Assembly: GCA_900315425.1 (NCBI GenBank)
Contig: OMZA01000002.1
Span: forward strand, 124,001-188,000
DNA: 64,000 nt
From: an uncultured Eubacteriales bacterium
GTDB lineage: Bacteria; Bacillota; Clostridia; Lachnospirales; Lachnospiraceae
Direction: 5' to 3'
Numbering within the stretch: the first letter of the stretch is position 1; the number at the start of each line of letters is the position of its first letter. The notes below the pieces were generated by a model. The model saw only the letters and a program-made list of their open reading frames with translations, did not search any database and was not told the DNA's origin. A program made the position numbers and the translations under genes. This document shows, piece by piece, positions 9,233 to 19,344 of this stretch.

Positions 9233-9631
9233 ATGACACGTAGAGAATTAAGAACTAAATCATTTTTATTGTTGTATAGAACATTTTTCTATACACCAGA
9301 AGAAATGGAAGAACAAAAAGAATTATTTGTAGAAGAAATACAGGAAAAGGCATCAAAAGAAGATATTGATTTTATCCTTAACAGAGTAGATAGTGTTATG
9401 GGAAAATTAGAAGAGATTGATGCTGTTATTGAAGAAAAAGCTGTTAATTGGAATATTAATAGAATTGATTATATTGACCTTACAATTATCAGACAGGCAT
9501 ACTATGAGATAAAGTATGTTGAGGACGTTCCAACAGCAGTAGCTATTAATGAAGCTGTTGATATTGCTAAGATATATGGAAGTCAGGATTCATATTCGTT
9601 TGTTAATGGTATTCTGGCAAAAATGATCTAG
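9233..9631 (+). CDS. nusB: transcription antitermination protein NusB
   Basis: 132 residues, all helical. Starts TRRELRTKSFLLLY, ends with the conserved block VPTAVAINEAVDIAKIYG and SYSFVNGILAKM, which form the NusB RNA- and NusE-binding surface. NusB binds boxA of rRNA leaders with NusE (S10) and prevents premature termination. It heads a tightly spaced cluster continuing to recN. TTGGAGAA precedes the ATG. Confidence 0.95.
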   Translation: MTRRELRTKSFLLLYRTFFYTPEEMEEQKELFVEEIQEKASKEDIDFILNRVDSVMGKLEEIDAVIEEKAVNWNINRIDYIDLTIIRQAYYEIKYVEDVPTAVAINEAVDIAKIYGSQDSYSFVNGILAKMI

Positions 9632-9647
9632 GATAATGGAGTAAGTA

Positions 9648-10934
9648 ATGGAAAATTCTGTTTATAGTGTAACAGAAATCAATAGATATATATCAAATAT
9701 GTTCGATAATGATTTTTTGATGCAACAGGTTTCTGTAAAAGGAGAGGTATCTAATTGCAAATATCATTCATCTGGACATATTTATTTTTCTATAAAAGAC
9801 AACAATAGCCTTTTAAATTGCATTATGTTTGCTGGAAAAAGAACCACAGGTTTAAAGTTTAGAATGCAGGAAGGTGATAAGGTTGTTATAAAAGGTAATA
9901 TTGGAGTATATGAGAATCAAGGTAAGTATCAGCTTTATGCCTCATCAATTGAAAAACAGGGCAAAGGTGAGTTGTATCAAAAATTCTTGCAGCTCAAAGA
10001 AGAATTATCTGATATGGGAATGTTTGCTGATATTTATAAGAAACCTATTCCTAAATATGCAATGAATATAGGAGTGGTTACGGCTAATACCGGCGCAGCA
10101 ATTCAGGATATAATCAATATTACTAAAAGAAGAAATCCTTATGTTCAGTTGATTTTGTATCCGGCACAGGTACAGGGAATTGGAGTGGCAGAGACAATTG
10201 TTAAAGGTATAAATGTTTTAGATGCTATGCCTGAAGTGGATATAATAATAGTTGGAAGAGGTGGCGGCTCTTTAGAGGATTTGTGGGCTTTTAACGAAAG
10301 AATTGTGGCAGAGGCAATTTTTAATTGCGAAACTCCGGTTATATCTGCGGTTGGACATGAAGTAGATTATACTATTGCTGATTTTGTATCAGACCTTAGG
10401 GCACCAACCCCTTCGGCTGCAGCGGAATTAGCAGTTTTCGAATATAAAAAATATGAAGAAGATGTATTGAAATTACAAAGAGATTTAAAAGATTCAATAC
10501 AAAGAAAGATAAGATTGGATAGAGAATATTTATATAGTTATAAGCGTCAGTTAGATAGCTTATCTCCTATTAGAATAATCCAATCTAAAAGACAAAGATT
10601 AAGTGATATGCAGATAAATCTTGATAGCATAATGAAGGCTAAATTAACAGACAGAAAGAAAGATTTGGATAGCCTTGAAAATATGCTGTCAAAGTCTATG
10701 CAGGATAATACAGTTAAAACCAGACAGGAGCTTGGGATTTTAGCTGAGAAACTTAATGGTTTATCTCCTCTTACAAAGCTAAAAGGCGGATATGTATACG
10801 CCAGCAAAGAAGATAAGGCTATTAAAAGTGTTAATAATATTTCTAAGGGAGATAATATTGAACTTTACCTTATTGACGGAAAAGCTATGGCAAACGTAAG
10901 CGAAGTTATTAAGGAGGATTGGTATGAGCACTGA
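9648..10934 (+). CDS. xseA: exodeoxyribonuclease VII large subunit
   Basis: 428 residues. N-terminal OB fold (VKGEVSNCKYHSSGHIYFSIKD), then the catalytic domain with GVVTANTGAAIQDI, the glycine-rich DIIIVGRGGGSLEDLWAFN and ISAVGHEVDYTIADFVSDLRAPTPSAAAE (quoted in parts), all diagnostic of XseA, and a long C-terminal coiled coil that binds XseB. Exonuclease VII degrades single-stranded DNA from both ends into oligonucleotides. The end overlaps xseB by 11 bases, which would help keep the subunits together. Confidence 0.96.
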   Translation: MENSVYSVTEINRYISNMFDNDFLMQQVSVKGEVSNCKYHSSGHIYFSIKDNNSLLNCIMFAGKRTTGLKFRMQEGDKVVIKGNIGVYENQGKYQLYASSIEKQGKGELYQKFLQLKEELSDMGMFADIYKKPIPKYAMNIGVVTANTGAAIQDIINITKRRNPYVQLILYPAQVQGIGVAETIVKGINVLDAMPEVDIIIVGRGGGSLEDLWAFNERIVAEAIFNCETPVISAVGHEVDYTIADFVSDLRAPTPSAAAELAVFEYKKYEEDVLKLQRDLKDSIQRKIRLDREYLYSYKRQLDSLSPIRIIQSKRQRLSDMQINLDSIMKAKLTDRKKDLDSLENMLSKSMQDNTVKTRQELGILAEKLNGLSPLTKLKGGYVYASKEDKAIKSVNNISKGDNIELYLIDGKAMANVSEVIKEDWYEH

Positions 10935-11130
10935 AGAAAACACAGTAACTATTGAAGATTCGTTTGAAGAATTAAAAAGCATTATAGAGAAAATGAATAG
11001 CGATGATTGTAAACTTGAAGAGTCTTTTAAGCTTTACCAAAGAGGTGTTGCTATTTGTAAGGATTGTAATGAAAGAATTGACAAAGTGGAAAAGGAAATA
11101 GAAATTCTAGGGGGTAGTCTTAATGCATGA
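10924..11130 (+). CDS. xseB: exodeoxyribonuclease VII small subunit
   Basis: 68 residues, the normal size. FEELKSIIEKMNSDDCKLEESFKLYQRGV is the conserved XseB helical hairpin (positions about 14-42), which coats the coiled coil of XseA in several copies. AAGGAGG inside xseA lies 7 bases before ATG 10924. The 3' end overlaps ispA by 8 bases. Confidence 0.95.
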   Translation: MSTEENTVTIEDSFEELKSIIEKMNSDDCKLEESFKLYQRGVAICKDCNERIDKVEKEIEILGGSLNA

Positions 11131-12016
11131 TTTTAATGAAGAATTTTATAATAAAGTTGCATTAGTTGATGATATTTTAGAAGAGTGTTTGTCTGATAAG
11201 GATAATAGTCAACTTCAAAAGGAAATATATGAATCAATGTCTTATAGCGTAATGGCTGGCGGAAAAAGATTAAGGCCTATATTGGTTTTAGAGGCCTATA
11301 ATTTATTTGAAGGTAAGGATGAGAAAGAGGTATATCCTTACATGGCTGCCATTGAGATGATTCACACATATTCATTGATTCACGATGATCTTCCGGCAAT
11401 GGATAATGATGATTATAGAAGAGGCCGTTTAACCAATCATAAAGTATATGGGGAAGATATGGCGATTTTGACCGGGGATGGTCTGCTTAATCTTGCTTAT
11501 GAAACAATGATAAAGAGTGTAGATGAAAAAAATGTATCCAAAAGCATAAAGGCTATGAATATCATTTCTAATAAAGCCGGTGTCAGCGGAATGATAGGTG
11601 GACAGGTAGGGGATATTAAAAATGTAAATAAGGATATGGATATTGAAACCCTAGATAAGATAAATGAGTTAAAGACAAGTTGTCTTATAGAAGGCTCTTT
11701 AATGATGGGAGCTACTATGGCAGGTGCTTCTGATAAAGAGTTAGAATCAATATGCATGGCAGGAAGTCTTATAGGAAAAGCTTTTCAGATTCAGGATGAT
11801 GTGCTGGATGTAATAAGTGATTCAAAAACTCTAGGAAAACCGGTACTTAGCGATGAGAAGAATCAAAAGAAAACATATGTAGATCTTCTTGGCATTGATG
11901 GTGCAAAAGAGCAGGTAAGAAACTTATCTGATAAAGCCTTAAAAATAATTAAGGAATTAGGAAATAATGAATTTCTGGTAACACTTATAGAGAGGCTTGT
12001 TAACAGAGATCACTAA
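11123..12016 (+). CDS. ispA: polyprenyl synthetase (geranyl/farnesyl diphosphate synthase)
   Basis: 297 residues. Contains GGKRLRPIL (IPP binding), the first Asp-rich motif DDLPAMDNDD, GDGLLNLAYE, GGQVGDI and the second Asp-rich motif QDDVLD. The enzyme condenses IPP with DMAPP/GPP using Mg2+ held by the Asp motifs. The two extra residues in the first Asp motif are those of bacterial type II farnesyl diphosphate synthases. It sits between xseB and dxs, the conserved order that links prenyl chain synthesis to DXP-pathway supply. Confidence 0.95.
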   Translation: MHDFNEEFYNKVALVDDILEECLSDKDNSQLQKEIYESMSYSVMAGGKRLRPILVLEAYNLFEGKDEKEVYPYMAAIEMIHTYSLIHDDLPAMDNDDYRRGRLTNHKVYGEDMAILTGDGLLNLAYETMIKSVDEKNVSKSIKAMNIISNKAGVSGMIGGQVGDIKNVNKDMDIETLDKINELKTSCLIEGSLMMGATMAGASDKELESICMAGSLIGKAFQIQDDVLDVISDSKTLGKPVLSDEKNQKKTYVDLLGIDGAKEQVRNLSDKALKIIKELGNNEFLVTLIERLVNRDH

Positions 12017-12031
12017 TATGGTGGTGATACA

Positions 12032-13897
12032 ATGATTCTTGACAAAATAAATGATATTAATGATATAAAGAAAATATCTCCAGATGAATATGATGAATTA
12101 GCCAGTGAGATAAGAGAATTTTTAGTTAATTCAATAAGTAAAACAGGTGGACACTTGGCTTCAAATTTGGGAGTTGTGGAATTAACTATGGCACTTCATT
12201 TGGCTCTTAATTTACCTGAAGATAAGATAATATTTGATGTGGGGCATCAATCTTATACCCACAAAATTCTTACAGGTAGAAAAGAGGATTTTAATGACCT
12301 TAGAACCTATGGAGGAATGAGTGGATTTCCAAAGAAAAGGGAAAGTGAATGTGATTCCTTTGAGACAGGTCACAGCTCAACATCTATATCCGCCGGATTA
12401 GGTATAGTTACAGCTAATGCCATTGAAGGTAAAAAGGGAACAGTGGTTTCAATTATTGGAGATGGTGCATTAACAGGTGGAATGGCTTTTGAAGCTTTGA
12501 ATAATGCTGCGGAGTTAGATAGAAATTTTCTAATAATTTTAAATGATAATGATATGTCCATTTCAGATAATGTTGGTGGACTTTCAGCCTATCTTACCAA
12601 TGTAAGAGCAGGTTCTAAATATAATGATTTAAAGAATGGGGTTATTAATACTCTTAACAGAGTTCCGGTTGTGGGCAAACCTTTAATTCAAAAAATCAAA
12701 ACTACCAAAAATAGTATTAAGCAGTTAATGATTCCAGGAATGTTTTTTGAAAATCTTGGGATTAATTATCTTGGTCCTGTGGATGGACACAATACCATGC
12801 AAATGGTAAAAATTATTAAAGAAGCAAAAAAGCTCAATCATGCAGTGTTAATCCATGTTATTACAAAAAAAGGAAAGGGATACTTACCTGCAGAGTTGTA
12901 TCCATCCAGATTCCATGGAGTTGAACCTTTTGATGTTAAAACGGGAAAGAAACTTGTAAAAAAAGACCGTGATACATATACAGATGTTTTTTCTAAAAAG
13001 ATTGTTTCCATGGCAAAGGAAAATAAATCCATAGCAGCCATAACTGCAGCTATGCCAGATGGTACAGGTCTTAATAGATTTAAAAAAGAATTTCCAAATA
13101 GATTTTTTGATGTGGGAATAGCAGAAGAACATGCAGTAACATTTGCTGCAGGACTGGCATCAAATGGGATTAAACCTTATGTAGTTATATACTCTTCATT
13201 TTTGCAAAGAGCATATGATCAGATTCTTCATGATGTATGTATTCAGGATTTGGATGTTGTTTTTTGTATAGACAGAGCAGGAATTGTCGGTGCTGATGGT
13301 GAGACACATCAGGGGATATTCGACATTTCGTTTTTATCAAATATTCCCAATTTGAATATTTTTGCTCCTAAGAATAAATATGAATTGGAACAGGTTTTGG
13401 AATTCTCTGAGGGATTTAATCATCCATTGGCTATAAGATATCCAAGAGGAGTGGCATATGATGGACTAGAAAAATATAAAGAACCTATTAGATACGGAAA
13501 GAGTGAGGTTATTTATAAAGAAAAGGACATAGTATTATTAGCTGCAGGAACCATGGTGGAAACTGCATATTATGTCAGAGAAAAGCTTAAAGAAGCAGGA
13601 TATTGCTGCAGTCTTGTTAATGCAAGATTTTTAAAACCTTTAGATGAGGAATTGCTTACTAATATCCAGGACGATCATTGCCTGGTAGTTACCATGGAAG
13701 AAAATGTTCTTAATGGAGGATTTGGAGAAAAGGTTAATGCCTTTGCTTCATCTATAAACGCAGATTACAGAGTATTAAATATTGCAATCCCTAACTTATA
13801 TGTAGAGCATGGTGATGTTAGCTATTTAAAGAAACTTTTAGGTTTGGATACGGATACCATAGTAGATAGAATTCTTAAGGAAGTACAGGAAATATAA
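12032..13897 (+). CDS. dxs: 1-deoxy-D-xylulose-5-phosphate synthase
   Basis: 621 residues, full length. The thiamine diphosphate motif GDGALTGGMAFEALNNA, the N-terminal SKTGGHLASNLGVVELT and DVGHQSYTHKILTGR, the central AEEHAVTFAAGLA with the catalytic Glu, and DRAGIVGADGETHQG are all intact. It condenses pyruvate and glyceraldehyde 3-phosphate to DXP, the entry to the MEP isoprenoid pathway and to thiamine and pyridoxal synthesis. It follows ispA by 15 bases. Its stop overlaps the start of tlyA by one base. Confidence 0.97.
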   Translation: MILDKINDINDIKKISPDEYDELASEIREFLVNSISKTGGHLASNLGVVELTMALHLALNLPEDKIIFDVGHQSYTHKILTGRKEDFNDLRTYGGMSGFPKKRESECDSFETGHSSTSISAGLGIVTANAIEGKKGTVVSIIGDGALTGGMAFEALNNAAELDRNFLIILNDNDMSISDNVGGLSAYLTNVRAGSKYNDLKNGVINTLNRVPVVGKPLIQKIKTTKNSIKQLMIPGMFFENLGINYLGPVDGHNTMQMVKIIKEAKKLNHAVLIHVITKKGKGYLPAELYPSRFHGVEPFDVKTGKKLVKKDRDTYTDVFSKKIVSMAKENKSIAAITAAMPDGTGLNRFKKEFPNRFFDVGIAEEHAVTFAAGLASNGIKPYVVIYSSFLQRAYDQILHDVCIQDLDVVFCIDRAGIVGADGETHQGIFDISFLSNIPNLNIFAPKNKYELEQVLEFSEGFNHPLAIRYPRGVAYDGLEKYKEPIRYGKSEVIYKEKDIVLLAAGTMVETAYYVREKLKEAGYCCSLVNARFLKPLDEELLTNIQDDHCLVVTMEENVLNGGFGEKVNAFASSINADYRVLNIAIPNLYVEHGDVSYLKKLLGLDTDTIVDRILKEVQEI

Positions 13898-14706
13898 TGA
13901 AAGAAAGACTAGACGTTTTATTGGTGCAAAAGGGACTAGCTAAGTCCAGAGAAAATGCAAAAGCTGTCATTATGTGTGGCGATGTGTTTGTGAATAATGA
14001 AAGAGAAGATAAACCAGGTACCAAGATAGACATTGATGCAGATATTATTGTTAAAGGTAATAAACTAAAATATGTTAGCAGAGGTGGCTTAAAACTTGAA
14101 AAAGCCATGGATAATTTTGATGTTACAATTGATGGTAAAATCTGTATGGATGTTGGTTCGTCAACTGGAGGATTTACAGATTGTATGTTGCAGAATGGTG
14201 CAGTTAAAGTCTATGCTGTTGACGTTGGACATGGTCAGTTGGATTGGAAGCTTAGAAATGACGAGAGAGTCATTTGCATGGAAAGAACCAATATTAGATA
14301 TGTGACTAATGAAGATGTTAATGATCTTATAGATTTTTCATCAATAGACGTTTCTTTTATTTCATTAACAAAGGTATTAATACCTGTAAGGAATCTCCTT
14401 ACAAATGATGGAGAAATAGTTTGTCTTATAAAGCCACAGTTTGAAGCTGGAAGAGAAAAAGTAGGAAAAAAAGGTGTGGTTAAGGACAAGGCTGTTCATA
14501 GGGAAGTAATCGAGAAGGTAATCGACTTTGCCATAAACAATGGATTCGACGTATTGAATCTGGAATTTTCTCCGGTAAAAGGTCCGGAGGGTAATATAGA
14601 GTATCTTCTTCATTTAAAAAAGATAGATGCAGATACAGGTAGTGTTGTTGATACTGTAAGTTCTGATGATGTAGTAGATCTTGCACATGAAACCCTTGAT
14701 AAATAG
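13897..14706 (+). CDS. tlyA: TlyA family RNA methyltransferase / hemolysin-like protein
   Basis: 269 residues. N-terminal S4 RNA-binding domain (RLDVLLVQKGLAKSREN), then a FtsJ/RrmJ-type methyltransferase with the SAM motif DVGSSTGGFTDCML and a later CLIKPQFEAGREKVGKKG block. Mycobacterial TlyA 2'-O-methylates 16S and 23S rRNA; the hemolysin name is historical. Firmicute members of the dxs-tlyA-nadK-argR-recN cluster are assumed to have the same activity. No signal peptide, so it is cytoplasmic. Confidence 0.92.
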   Translation: MKERLDVLLVQKGLAKSRENAKAVIMCGDVFVNNEREDKPGTKIDIDADIIVKGNKLKYVSRGGLKLEKAMDNFDVTIDGKICMDVGSSTGGFTDCMLQNGAVKVYAVDVGHGQLDWKLRNDERVICMERTNIRYVTNEDVNDLIDFSSIDVSFISLTKVLIPVRNLLTNDGEIVCLIKPQFEAGREKVGKKGVVKDKAVHREVIEKVIDFAINNGFDVLNLEFSPVKGPEGNIEYLLHLKKIDADTGSVVDTVSSDDVVDLAHETLDK

Positions 14707-14727
14707 AGGATTTGGAGTGGCGAAATT

Positions 14728-15600
14728 ATGAAGAATATGAAAAAGTTTTATATAATAGCTAATTCTGATAAAGACAAGGATTTGGTAGTTACACATGAAT
14801 TGGAAGAATATCTTAAAAGTAAAGAGGTAGCTTACCATATTCATGTTATTACTCCTAAAGAAGATGCAGGAAATGCAAGATTTACCAATGAGGATGAGAT
14901 AGATGATGATACAGATTGTATCATTGTTACAGGAGGAGATGGCACATTAATACAGGCATCTAGAGATATAAGAGATAAAAATATCCCTTTGATTGGTATT
15001 AATCTTGGATATCTTGGATATCTTACGGAGATTGAAAAGGAAGATATTCAAAAAGATATCGATATGTTATTAGATGGAAATTATACATTAGAATCCAGAA
15101 TTATGTTGAATGGTTCAGTGTATAGAGATGGTAAGCTGGTATTCGAAGACATTTCATTAAATGATATAGTAGTTGGCAGAGCAGAAAGTCTAAGAATTGT
15201 AGATTTTAAAATGTATGTTGATGGAGAATTTCTCAATCTATATAGTGCAGATGGAGTTATAGTATCTACACCAACAGGTTCAACGGCGTATAATTTATCA
15301 GCTGGTGGTCCTATTTTGGAACCAAAAACCAATATTGTAGCCATTACTCCTATTTGCTCCCATACCTTGAATAATCGAAGTGTTGTAATATCTGCTGATT
15401 CAGATGTCGATGTGGTTATATGTCCGGGAAGACATTTAAGTGGTAATAATACAGTTGCTTATTTTGATGGTAATTCAACATTTTTATTGAAAGAAAATGA
15501 TGTGTTGAAAATTAGGAAGTCTAAACTTACAACCAAATTTGTAAGAATACATAATAAAAGCTTCATTGAAATACTGCATAGTAAAATGGATAGAGCTTAA
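14728..15600 (+). CDS. nadK: NAD kinase
   Basis: 290 residues. GGDGTLIQASRD carries the catalytic Asp, with NLGYLGYLTE (conserved NxGxxGFL-type strand), DGVIVSTPTGSTAYNLSAGGPI (NAD pocket; described in parts) and ITPICSHTLNNRS. It phosphorylates NAD to NADP. ATG 14728 and an in-frame ATG at 14737 are both possible; the upstream one has GAGGATTTGGAG in range. Typical position between tlyA and argR. Confidence 0.96.
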   Translation: MKNMKKFYIIANSDKDKDLVVTHELEEYLKSKEVAYHIHVITPKEDAGNARFTNEDEIDDDTDCIIVTGGDGTLIQASRDIRDKNIPLIGINLGYLGYLTEIEKEDIQKDIDMLLDGNYTLESRIMLNGSVYRDGKLVFEDISLNDIVVGRAESLRIVDFKMYVDGEFLNLYSADGVIVSTPTGSTAYNLSAGGPILEPKTNIVAITPICSHTLNNRSVVISADSDVDVVICPGRHLSGNNTVAYFDGNSTFLLKENDVLKIRKSKLTTKFVRIHNKSFIEILHSKMDRA

Positions 15601-15626
15601 AACAAAACAAAGAATAGGATGTTTTT

Positions 15627-16076
15627 ATGAAATTAGAAAGACATAGAAAAATACTGGAATTAATAAATACATATGATATAGAGACACAGGAAGAACTTGC
15701 GGATTTGCTTAATAATCAGGGATATAACGTAACCCAGGCGACAGTCTCTAGAGATATAAGACAGCTAAAGCTTATAAAGAAAAATATTAATGGAAAACAA
15801 AAATACGCAGTTATCCAGGGAAATATAAATGATATGAATGAAAAGTATATTCGTGTTTTAAAGGATGGCTTTGTATCCATGGCTATGGCACAAAATATTT
15901 TGGTTATAAAAACAGTTTCCGGAATGGCCATGGCAGTGGCTGCGGCATTGGATGCTATGAAATGGAAAGAGATAGTGGGTTGTATCGCTGGGGATGATAC
16001 AATTATGTGTGCAATTGCCAGTGCTGATGATACATTAATTGTAATGGATAAGCTTAACAGGCTAATAGAGGAATAA
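15627..16076 (+). CDS. argR: arginine repressor ArgR
   Basis: 149 residues, full length. N-terminal winged helix with YNVTQATVSRDIRQL as recognition helix, then the C-terminal hexamerisation/arginine-binding domain with AGDDTIMC. It senses arginine and represses biosynthesis or activates catabolism. As in Bacillus, it lies directly before recN; no ARG box was noted upstream, and it appears co-transcribed with its neighbours. Confidence 0.95.
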   Translation: MKLERHRKILELINTYDIETQEELADLLNNQGYNVTQATVSRDIRQLKLIKKNINGKQKYAVIQGNINDMNEKYIRVLKDGFVSMAMAQNILVIKTVSGMAMAVAAALDAMKWKEIVGCIAGDDTIMCAIASADDTLIVMDKLNRLIEE

Positions 16077-16101
16077 ACAAAAGGGGTTTGAAGGAGGAAA
16101 A

Positions 16102-17787
16102 ATGCTAGTTAATGTAAATGTAAACAACCTGGCGCTTATTGATAAAGCAGATGTATATTTTGGAGAGGGACTTAATATACTTACAGGAGAAACAGGTGCA
16201 GGAAAATCAATTATTATAGGTTCAGTGCTTATTGCTTTAGGCGAAAAGATTCCTAAAGATATGATAAGAGATAATGAAAAGCCGGCTCTAGTTGAGGTGG
16301 TTTTTTTAGTGGATAATAAGGAAACAATTTATAAGTTATCTGAACTTGGTGTGGAAATGGGAGAAGATAATCAGGTTATTATTTCAAGAAAAATAGTAAA
16401 TGGACGTAGTACCATAAAAGTAAATGGCGAAACATTTACCACATCTTCTGTGAAAAATATTACAGAACTTTTAATTGATGTTCATGGACAACATGATCAC
16501 CAATCACTTCTTAAGGATTCAAAACAGCTAGAAATATTAGATAATTATTCCTTTAATGATATTGGAACACTTAAAGATGAGTTAAAAACAGAGTACAGGG
16601 AGTTCCTAGAATTACAAAAGCAAAGACAGGCTCTAAACATTGACGAAGATCAAAAACAAAGAGAGATGGACTTTATAAAATTCCAATTAGATGAAATAGA
16701 TAGTGCACACCTTTCTCTTGGAGAATTTGACAGAGTGGAAGAAGCTTTTAAGAAAATGTCCTCTAGCAAATTACTAATGGAAAAAATGGGTGGAGTATAT
16801 AATATTTTATCTGGTAATGGCGGCGTATCTGATATGATTTCTGAAGCTTTAAAATATTGTATTGAAGCAGGGGAAGTTGATAGTGAACTAGAAGATATAA
16901 CGGCCCTTCTAACGGATTTGGAAAGTATATGTAGCGATTCAATGCGTTCTGTAAATGATTATATTTCTTCTGTATCTTTTGATGAGGAGGAAATCAGAGA
17001 GACAGAAAATAGAATGAATGAAATCAACACCTTAAGGCAGAAATATGAAGAAAAAAGGATAGCTGAGGATCCCGTAGAAAATATATTATTATACAGAGAT
17101 GAGCTTCAAGAAAAATACGATGAACTTTTAAAAATTGAAGAAAATAAAAATGAAATAGATAGCAGGTTGGCAAAAGTGTCTAAGTCTTTAGAAAAGTTGT
17201 CAAAGAAATTGTCTGATATTAGAAAGAAAAATTCTAAGGATTTGTCTAAACAAATTCAAGAGGTTTTAAAGGGACTTAATTTCTTAGATGCCAGATTTGA
17301 CGTGTTATTTAAGGAGAAGGATGAATTTTCTAGCAATGGAATTGATAATATTGAATTCATTATTTCAACTAATCCGGGAGAGGATATGAAACCTTTAAAT
17401 AAGGTTGCTTCCGGAGGAGAGCTTTCTAGAATAATGTTAGGTATTAAAACAATACTTGCGTCAAGAGATAATATAGAAACATTAATATTTGATGAGATAG
17501 ATACAGGTATCAGTGGAAGAACAGCTCAGAAGGTTGCTGAAAGACTTAAGAGCATTAGTAAAGAAAGTCAGATTATATGTATAACTCATTTACCACAGAT
17601 TGCAGCAATGGCAGATAAACACTTTCTTATAGAAAAGTCCGTGGATGAAGGGAAAACGACTACTGATATAAGGGAACTTAACTATAATGAATCTGTTGAA
17701 GAATTAGCCAGAATGTTAGGTGGATTAGAAATCACTCAAAATGTTATAGATAATGCAAAAGAGATGAAAGAGCTTGCTAATAAATAA
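16102..17787 (+). CDS. recN: DNA repair protein RecN
   Basis: 561 residues, normal length. SMC-like ATPase with Walker A GETGAGKSIIIG at residues about 30-41, DVHGQHDHQSLL, a long split coiled coil (about 155-370), the signature VASGGELSRIMLGIK, Walker B TLIFDEIDTGISGRTA and ICITHLPQIAAMADKH. It acts early at double-strand breaks, bringing DNA ends together for RecA. AAGGAGG lies before ATG 16102. Last gene of the nusB-recN cluster. Confidence 0.96.
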   Translation: MLVNVNVNNLALIDKADVYFGEGLNILTGETGAGKSIIIGSVLIALGEKIPKDMIRDNEKPALVEVVFLVDNKETIYKLSELGVEMGEDNQVIISRKIVNGRSTIKVNGETFTTSSVKNITELLIDVHGQHDHQSLLKDSKQLEILDNYSFNDIGTLKDELKTEYREFLELQKQRQALNIDEDQKQREMDFIKFQLDEIDSAHLSLGEFDRVEEAFKKMSSSKLLMEKMGGVYNILSGNGGVSDMISEALKYCIEAGEVDSELEDITALLTDLESICSDSMRSVNDYISSVSFDEEEIRETENRMNEINTLRQKYEEKRIAEDPVENILLYRDELQEKYDELLKIEENKNEIDSRLAKVSKSLEKLSKKLSDIRKKNSKDLSKQIQEVLKGLNFLDARFDVLFKEKDEFSSNGIDNIEFIISTNPGEDMKPLNKVASGGELSRIMLGIKTILASRDNIETLIFDEIDTGISGRTAQKVAERLKSISKESQIICITHLPQIAAMADKHFLIEKSVDEGKTTTDIRELNYNESVEELARMLGGLEITQNVIDNAKEMKELANK

Positions 17788-17816
17788 TTGAATGCACAGG
17801 AAATTTGTAATATAAT
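17788..17816 (+). promoter_or_regulatory. sigma-A type promoter of glgA
   Basis: TTGAAT at 17788-17793, a 17-base spacer and TATAAT at 17811-17816, about 47 bases before the preferred glgA start. It overlaps the end of recN; no hairpin separates the genes. Confidence 0.75.
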
Positions 17817-17862
17817 TATAGTGAGAATGTGTTGAAATAAACAGAAGAAAGGCATGGCGTGT

Positions 17863-19311
17863 ATGAAAAATATATTATTTGTAGCATCAGAGTCAGTTCC
17901 ATTTATAAAAACTGGTGGACTTGCTGATGTTGTAGGTTCATTACCAAAATATTTTAATAAAGATGAGTTTGATGTAAGGGTTATAATTCCAAAGTATTTA
18001 AGTATGCCTTGGCATTTTACTGAGAGATTAGAATATTTAACGAATTTTTATATGGATATAGGATACAGACATAAATATGTTGGTATCTTTAGATTAGTAC
18101 AGGATGGTATTACATTCTATTTCATTGATAATGAAGCATATTTTGGTGGGGACAAACCATATGGTGATCTTAAGTACGATCTTGAGAAATTTTCATTTTT
18201 CTCAAGAGCAGCTTTATCTGCCTTACCGGTTATTGGTTTCAGACCAGATATAGTTCATTGCCATGACTGGCAGACAGCTCTTGTGCCAATTTACATGAAA
18301 GATAGTTTTAGAGGCGGAGAATTTTATCAGAGCATGAAGTCTATTCTCACAATACATAATTTAAAGTTCCAAGGTGTATGGGATGTTGAGACAATTCAGG
18401 CATTAACAGGTCTCTCAGATTATTATTTCACTATCGATAAATTGAGAGTGGAAAAAGATGGAAACCTTCTTAAGGGTGGTATAGCATACGCTGATTATGT
18501 AACAACAGTTAGTGAAAGTTATGCTGAAGAAATTAAAACCCCATTTTATGGTGAAAAGCTCGACGGACTAATGAGAGCGAGAAGTAACAATCTATGTGGT
18601 ATTGTAAATGGTATTGATTATGATGTTTATAATCCTGCCACAGACGATAGAATAGATTTTAAATATGATGCTAGAACATTTAGAAAAGAAAAATATAAGA
18701 ATAAAGTAGCCCTTCAGAAACAGTTGGGTCTCGAAGTTAATAAAGACAAATTTATGATTGGTATTGTTTCAAGACTTACAGATCAAAAGGGTATCGATTT
18801 GGTTGCTTATATTATGGATGAAATGTGTTCTAGAAATGATATTCAGGTAGTTGTTCTTGGAACAGGAACTGCTGAATATGAGAATATGTTTAGATATTTT
18901 GATTGGAAATATGGAAGTAATGTTTCAGCAAACATCTATTATTCAGAAGACATGTCTCATAAGGTGTATGCTTCATGTGATGCTTTCCTTATGCCATCGT
19001 TATTTGAGCCATGTGGACTCAGTCAGCTTATGGCTCTTAGATATGGTACAATTCCTGTTGTTAGAGAAACAGGTGGATTAAAAGATACTGTTTGGCCATA
19101 TAACAAATTTGAAGGAACAGGAACAGGATTCTCATTTAGTAATTACAATGCTCACGAGATGCTTGGTGCTATTGATTATGCAAAATATGTTTATTATAAC
19201 AATAAACGTGAATGGAATAAATTGGTAGACAGAGCTATGGCTGCAGATTTCTCATGGAAGAATTCAGCTAAGAAGTATGAGAATCTTTATAATTGGATGT
19301 TAAGTTGGTAG
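17863..19311 (+). CDS. glgA: glycogen synthase (ADP-glucose type)
   Basis: About 482 residues. GT5 family: KTGGLADVVGSLPK holds the ADP-glucose binding Lys, HCHDWQTALVP, TIHNLKFQG, and the C-terminal GT-B lobe with GIVSRLTDQKGIDL and EPCGLSQLMALRYG. It transfers glucose from ADP-glucose to the glycogen chain. ATG 17854 is in frame but AGAAAGG ends only a base or two before it; ATG 17863 gives normal spacing. No glgC or glgD is in view. The only branching-enzyme homologue in the window (from 61532) appears catalytically dead. Confidence 0.95.
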   Translation: MKNILFVASESVPFIKTGGLADVVGSLPKYFNKDEFDVRVIIPKYLSMPWHFTERLEYLTNFYMDIGYRHKYVGIFRLVQDGITFYFIDNEAYFGGDKPYGDLKYDLEKFSFFSRAALSALPVIGFRPDIVHCHDWQTALVPIYMKDSFRGGEFYQSMKSILTIHNLKFQGVWDVETIQALTGLSDYYFTIDKLRVEKDGNLLKGGIAYADYVTTVSESYAEEIKTPFYGEKLDGLMRARSNNLCGIVNGIDYDVYNPATDDRIDFKYDARTFRKEKYKNKVALQKQLGLEVNKDKFMIGIVSRLTDQKGIDLVAYIMDEMCSRNDIQVVVLGTGTAEYENMFRYFDWKYGSNVSANIYYSEDMSHKVYASCDAFLMPSLFEPCGLSQLMALRYGTIPVVRETGGLKDTVWPYNKFEGTGTGFSFSNYNAHEMLGAIDYAKYVYYNNKREWNKLVDRAMAADFSWKNSAKKYENLYNWMLSW

Positions 19312-19344
19312 TATCAATTTAACCTATCAGAAAAGAGATTATTA